Assembly: GCF_024699275.1 (NCBI RefSeq)
Contig: NZ_JAILPX010000029.1
Location: 1-25,781, forward strand
Direction: 5' to 3'
From: Selenomonas sp.
GTDB taxonomy: Bacteria; Bacillota_C; Negativicutes; Selenomonadales; Selenomonadaceae
DNA: 25,781 bases
Shown: piece by piece, positions 22,287 to 25,781 of the stretch
How positions within the stretch are numbered: the stretch's first letter is position 1
How the letters are laid out: each line of letters opens with the position of its first letter
Program-made: the position numbers and the translations under genes
Notes under the pieces: model-generated
Told to the model about the DNA's origin: nothing
What the model saw: the letters and a program-made list of their open reading frames with translations, nothing else
The model's database searches: none

Positions 22287-23369
22287 ATGGAAAATGGTAT
22301 TTCACTATATCCTGGCCAGGGTACCCCTTGGGAAGAAAGCCTGGCCATTATCGAAAAAGCATCTGCCTGCGGTCTGAATCGGCTTTTCATTTCATTACCC
22401 GAATATCCTGCTGAAGTCAGTGACCTAAAAGGGGAACTGGCATCCATCTTAAAAGCAGCCCGCCAGAATGACATGGAAGTGATGGCCAATATTACCCCTC
22501 AGACCCAGGAAAAATTAGAACTGAAGGAGCTAAGCCCTTCACTATTCCGCATTTTAGGCATCAGGATATTGCGATTAGCTGAAGGTTTCTCCCCCTCAGA
22601 AATTGCATCTCTATCCCAAAATCATCAAGGAATTCGCATTGCCCTGAACGCTTCCACCATTACGCCTCGGATTATTACAGCATTGGTGGAACTAAAAGCT
22701 GATTTCCGCCAGCTAGAAGCCCTGCACAACGCTTATCCCCGGCAGTATACCGGACTCAGTGAGGATTTTCTGGTTCACAAGACCATGCTGCTGCATAAGG
22801 CTGGAATACGAGTCAGCGCCTTTGTTCCCGGCAAAAATCGCCAACACAACTATTTAAAAGCCGGCTGTCCCACGCTGGAAAACCACAGGGAAGAAAGTAC
22901 CTCCCTGGCAGCCCGTCATCTGGTAGCCCTGGGTATTGACTCCATCTTTATCGGCGATTTACCACCAATGCCTGAAGAACTCGATGCCCTTGCCCACCTT
23001 GGAGACAATGCCGTCACCTTACAAGCAAAATGGCTGACCCATGATGTCCATCTACGTCAGCACCTGCAACGTGTCTTTACCGCGCGACAGGATGCCGCGC
23101 AAAATGCTGTCCGCGCAATCGAAGGCCACGCTCTCTGGCAGCGAACGGGACAGACCATCACAGCCGAAAATACCGTGGCCCGACCTCTGGGTGCTGTTAC
23201 CATTGATAACGCGTCTAATCTTCCCTATATGGGCGAAGTTCAGCTTTGTCGCACACCCCTTCCTGCAGATGCAGGCGTCAATGTAGTTGCCCAAATTGAC
23301 TTTCAGGAACTAAACCTCATCGAATACATCAGTCCGGGGCGAAAATTCACCATCAACTTCCACGAATAA
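22287..23369 (+). CDS. DUF871 / MupG-family TIM-barrel protein
   Basis: 360 residues of the DUF871 family, whose characterised member is MupG, a 6-phospho-N-acetylmuramidase that splits MurNAc-6-phosphate-GlcNAc in cell-wall recycling. The N-terminal TIM barrel (about 1-240) opens with GISLYPGQGTPWEESLAII and carries NRLFISLPEYP and VMANITPQ strands, family-typical, and HNAYPRQYTGLS at about 150. A C-terminal beta-rich domain (about 245-355) starts near DVHLRQHLQ. AAGGAAGG precedes the ATG. No PTS, murQ or murR gene is adjacent, so the muropeptide role is inferred from the family only. The 250 bp upstream hold no gene and no strong promoter. Confidence 0.85.
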   Translation: MENGISLYPGQGTPWEESLAIIEKASACGLNRLFISLPEYPAEVSDLKGELASILKAARQNDMEVMANITPQTQEKLELKELSPSLFRILGIRILRLAEGFSPSEIASLSQNHQGIRIALNASTITPRIITALVELKADFRQLEALHNAYPRQYTGLSEDFLVHKTMLLHKAGIRVSAFVPGKNRQHNYLKAGCPTLENHREESTSLAARHLVALGIDSIFIGDLPPMPEELDALAHLGDNAVTLQAKWLTHDVHLRQHLQRVFTARQDAAQNAVRAIEGHALWQRTGQTITAENTVARPLGAVTIDNASNLPYMGEVQLCRTPLPADAGVNVVAQIDFQELNLIEYISPGRKFTINFHE

Positions 23370-23388
23370 TTAAATTACATGATAAAGA

Positions 23389-23428
23389 GCCGCCTGCAAA
23401 CTGATCAACAGCATGCAGGCGGCTTTTG
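23389..23428 (+). terminator. Terminator after the MupG-like gene
   Basis: GCCGCCTGC (23389-23397) and GCAGGCGGC (23415-23423) pair, followed by TTTT. It lies between convergent genes and may serve both. Confidence 0.85.
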
Positions 23429-23433
23429 CGCGC

Positions 23434-24231
23434 TTATTTTTTCGTGATGTCCTTACCAAACCATTTTTCCGAAATCTTTGCTATCGTACCGTCGGCCTTC
23501 ATTTCGTTGAGGACTTTCTGCACATCATCCCGCAGCGATTGGTTTTCCTTGGCAAAGCCAATACCGAAGGTGCTGACAGGGCCAATAGCCACATCCACAG
23601 CTTCCAGGCTATCCGGATGTTTGCTCATATAGTAGCGTCCAGTAATCTCATCCCCCACCACAGCATCAATACGACCATTTTCCAGATCCATAAAAGCCGA
23701 AACAAAATCCGAATACTTCTTGACTTCTTTTACTTTTTCCTTAAAGAAAAGGCTGCCATCCATGTACTCCTCAGCAGAACTTGCACTCTGCGTACCGATG
23801 GCCTTACCTGCCATGGAAGCCTCATCCTTGATATCCGTATTGCCCTTCTTTACAAAGATAATCTGCCGATTATCCATATAGGGATCCGAGAACAACATGT
23901 TCTCTTTGCGCTTCTCAGTAATATCCAGACCATTCCAGAGGATATCCACCCGACCACTCTTAAGTTCGGCTTCCTTACTGGACCAGTCGATAGCCTTGAA
24001 CTCCACCTCACGGCCTAAACGTTTGCTGGCTTCCTTGGCCAAATCGATATCAAAGCCAACAATCTCATTGCTTTCGTCTTTAAAACCCATCGGAGGGAAA
24101 TTATCATCTAAGCCAACGATAATTTTCTTATTCATATCGCCACTCTTGTTTGATTCACTGCCACAGCCTGCAGCCACAACTGCTGTCATGATTACAACTA
24201 ACCCTAAAGCGAAAAGTTTTGTCCATCTCAT
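23434..24231 (-). CDS. Amino-acid ABC transporter substrate-binding lipoprotein
   Basis: 265 residues from the ATG at 24231, nine bases after GAGGGG; earlier ATGs at 24237 and 24252 are less well spaced. A lipoprotein signal ends in VVAAGC with Cys23 as lipidation site. The rest is a family-3 (SBP_bac_3) periplasmic binding protein: GLDDNFPPMGFKDESNEIVGFDIDLAKE (about 40-67), KAIDWSSKEAELKSGRVDILWNGLDITEKR with Arg for the amino-acid carboxylate, and GDEITGRYYM in the second lobe. It binds a polar amino acid or cystine-like ligand. No permease or ATPase gene is next to it, so it must work with a transporter encoded elsewhere. Confidence 0.9.
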   Translation of the reverse strand: MRWTKLFALGLVVIMTAVVAAGCGSESNKSGDMNKKIIVGLDDNFPPMGFKDESNEIVGFDIDLAKEASKRLGREVEFKAIDWSSKEAELKSGRVDILWNGLDITEKRKENMLFSDPYMDNRQIIFVKKGNTDIKDEASMAGKAIGTQSASSAEEYMDGSLFFKEKVKEVKKYSDFVSAFMDLENGRIDAVVGDEITGRYYMSKHPDSLEAVDVAIGPVSTFGIGFAKENQSLRDDVQKVLNEMKADGTIAKISEKWFGKDITKK

Positions 24232-24287
24232 CTGCATAATCCCCTCTCTCATTCTCTTTAACTCATTAAAGTATTAATATGAATATC

Positions 24288-24316
24288 ATTATACTGTAAG
24301 ATTGTAATCTCGTCAA
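24288..24316 (-). promoter_or_regulatory. Promoter of the binding-protein gene
   Basis: Minus-strand TTGACG (24311-24316), 17-bp spacer, perfect TATAAT (24288-24293). The spacer contains AGATT-N2-AATCT, a small inverted repeat that could be an operator. Confidence 0.75.
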
Positions 24317-24433
24317 GAATCTTTCCCTCTTATTTTCCCATTATAAAAATAAAAAAAGGGGTTTTCCCGTAAAACGAGAATTATATACTATATATGACTT
24401 TGTGTTTTTTCACCACATGAGGAGGGGTTTATT

Positions 24434-25501
24434 TTGCGAGCTGTTTCGGTGGAAGATTTGAAACCCGGCATGATTCTCGCCCGCACCCTTGTCAACGATG
24501 ACATGGTAGTGGTTTTATCCGAAGATACGCTTTTAACGAAAGCACATATCACGCGCTTAACGTTCTTGAATATTCCTGTTGTCTATATCAAAGACGAATA
24601 TGAGCTAAGCCAAAATTATCAGACTGCATCCAGTATTTTCAACCGTGGTAATGCTTTCGTCAAAGAATATGACAGCATCATACAGGAAGCCCGCGGCATT
24701 TTTGACGAAGCTAGTAAAACCGGCAATATTCCGCTAGCAGAAACCCAGGATATGGTAAAGGAAACCATCGCACCTTTAGCTCGTAACAGTGGAGCTATCG
24801 ATTATCTTTACGAGCTCAATCATCGTGCCAGCGATGTGTATAATCATTCCTTGCGCGTATCGATATTGGCAGGCGTTATCGCCAAGTGGATGCGCTTCAA
24901 ACGCGCAAAGACCCGTGAACTGATTCTGGCTGGTTTCTTTCACGATATCGGCAAAAGCAAGTTCCCCCAGCGGCTATTGGATAAAAACATCAACACCCTG
25001 CAGGGAGAAGACTACGAAGCTTATATCCGCCACACTGTTGATGGACAGCATATCCTAAATGATATTGAAGGACTGTCCGATGGAATAAAATTAGCCGCTA
25101 TGCAGCACCACGAGCGTATGGACGGCACCGGCTTCCCCTTTGGCAGCACCAGTTCCGATATCCATGAATATGCTAAAATCATTATGATTGCGGATATCTA
25201 TGATAATATTACCACGGAACGACAGGGATACGTGAAACAGACCCCCTTCGCTGCTATTGCTTACTTAACGGAAAATATGTATAGCGCATTGGATCCAGAA
25301 GTCTGCGTTCCAGTACTGACCCATATCAAAGATGCTTTTCTCGGTTCCCGGATTACACTGAACAATGGCGATAAAGGCATCATTGCGGCCTATCCTAATG
25401 ACTTTGCTGCCTATCCCTTTGTCAGTATCATGGATAGTGATGAACTCATCAACCTGAATGAACATCCAGAGCTTACCATTATCGAATATAATCCAAAATA
25501 A
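24434..25501 (+). CDS. HD-GYP domain protein, likely c-di-GMP phosphodiesterase
   Basis: 355 residues starting at a TTG six bases after GAGGAGGGG. An N-terminal domain (about 1-60; VSVEDLKPGMILARTL is typical of HD-GYP N-terminal modules) precedes the HD-GYP domain (about 120-300). Metal-binding residues are visible: HNHSLRV region His, HDIGK (about 170-174), IRHTVDG, QHHERMDGTGFP (about 224-235) and IADIYDNIT. The name-giving GYP triplet is GFP here, a variant found in some family members. HD-GYP enzymes hydrolyse c-di-GMP, acting on motility, biofilm and envelope. No GGDEF or receiver domain is fused. The C-terminal ~55 residues form a small extra domain. Confidence 0.88.
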   Translation: MRAVSVEDLKPGMILARTLVNDDMVVVLSEDTLLTKAHITRLTFLNIPVVYIKDEYELSQNYQTASSIFNRGNAFVKEYDSIIQEARGIFDEASKTGNIPLAETQDMVKETIAPLARNSGAIDYLYELNHRASDVYNHSLRVSILAGVIAKWMRFKRAKTRELILAGFFHDIGKSKFPQRLLDKNINTLQGEDYEAYIRHTVDGQHILNDIEGLSDGIKLAAMQHHERMDGTGFPFGSTSSDIHEYAKIIMIADIYDNITTERQGYVKQTPFAAIAYLTENMYSALDPEVCVPVLTHIKDAFLGSRITLNNGDKGIIAAYPNDFAAYPFVSIMDSDELINLNEHPELTIIEYNPK

Positions 25502-25534
25502 AAGAACCGTTTATTCTGTTGTAGATTGTACTGC

Positions 25535-25575
25535 CCCCCCATAAATTAGATTCTTTATTTATGGGGGGATTTTTA
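25535..25575 (+). terminator. Terminator of the HD-GYP gene
   Basis: CCCCCCATAAA (25535-25545) pairs with TTTATGGGGGG (25558-25568), followed by ATTTTTA. Confidence 0.9.
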
Positions 25576-25626
25576 TAGGCTAATAGCCTCCTGAATTTAA
25601 GGAGAAGGTCATTCAACTAAACACAC

Positions 25627-25652
25627 GAAAAAAGCACCCTGTGGGGTGCTTC
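25627..25652 (-). terminator. Terminator of the rRNA operon
   Basis: Minus strand AAGCACCC and GGGTGCTT pair around CCACA and run into six Ts, just after the 5S gene. Confidence 0.9.
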
Positions 25653-25659
25653 TCACTTA

Positions 25660-25776
25660 ACCAGCAACGCCCTATCCTCCCAGCCCGTCTCCAGACAAGT
25701 ACTTTCGGCGTATGAGTGCTTAACTACTGTGTTCGGTATGGGAACAGGTGGAACCACTCAGCTATCGTCACTGGAT
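25660..25776 (-). rRNA. rrf: 5S ribosomal RNA
   Basis: About 116 nt read on the minus strand. The terminal helix CCAGTGACG (from 25774) pairs with CGTTGCTGG (to 25661). Conserved 5S segments are present: CCCATACCGAACAC, AGTTAAGC, CGCCGAAAGTACTTG and GGGAGGATAGG. It is the 3' end of an rRNA operon whose 23S and 16S genes should lie to the right. Ends are accurate to a few bases. Confidence 0.95.
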
Positions 25777-25781
25777 ATTCT

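Noticed and set aside
25527..25570. TGTACTGCCCCC at the right end, resembling an IS150-type terminal repeat
   Set aside because: The C/G-rich arms form a terminator hairpin with a T run just after the HD-GYP gene, and no transposase or second end is nearby.
1..25781. CRISPR arrays, anti-phage operons or biosynthetic clusters
   Set aside because: No regularly spaced repeats and no recognisable effector genes were found; the only accessory DNA seen is the left ~1.7 kb.

Overview
The window looks like chromosome of an anaerobic member of the Negativicutes, most likely Selenomonadaceae (Selenomonas/Mitsuokella-like). This is inferred from gene content (a HydF hydrogenase maturase, an anaerobic ribonucleotide reductase activase, a Firmicute-type nucleoside salvage operon, strong AGGAGG ribosome binding sites) together with several exported proteins; no species-level marker was read. 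Most genes are on the minus strand.

Left end, 1-1746: the end of an integrated element. It holds the start of an IS3-type transposase, a regulator stub apparently cut by that insertion, a PD-(D/E)XK (Rpn-type) nuclease/transposase-like gene, and possible recombinase-binding repeats. It stops at a 47-bp copy of the 3' half of a tRNA-Arg(TCT) gene followed by a terminator, the expected layout of a tRNA attachment site. The intact tRNA should lie left of the window.

1997-7606: exported LPP20-like protein, exported hypothetical protein, a MetA-type homoserine acyltransferase (Glu111 predicts acetyl-CoA use), another exported protein and hydF, all minus. hydF, the exported protein and metA appear to be one transcript. 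A divergent unknown gene faces hydF.

7617-9980: a 76-residue unknown protein behind a good promoter and a ~235-nt leader with nested complementary segments, then a HAD phosphatase-PHP phosphoesterase pair.

9985-14966: the operon deoC-deoB-pdp-cdd-nupC (minus), a complete uptake and catabolic route: NupC imports nucleosides, Cdd deaminates cytidine, Pdp releases the base, DeoB makes pentose 5-phosphate, DeoC cleaves deoxyribose 5-phosphate. Related GGACAC/GTGTCC palindromes precede deoC and nupC and may be shared operators.

15017-17827: a GNAT acetyltransferase, a divergent MscS channel, and a two-gene unit consisting of a 95-residue protein resembling only the glycyl-radical C-terminus of NrdD, followed by nrdG. 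Its promoter carries two NrdR-box-like elements exactly 31 bp apart and lies downstream of perfect DnaA boxes.

17857-25781: tandem UspA proteins, threonine ammonia-lyase with ACT domain, a GDT1-family cation exporter, a small unknown protein, tRNA-Asp and tRNA-Phe, a membrane-free chemoreceptor signalling domain, a MupG-like (DUF871) protein, an amino-acid-binding lipoprotein, an HD-GYP protein, and a 5S rRNA gene that ends an rRNA operon entering from the right.
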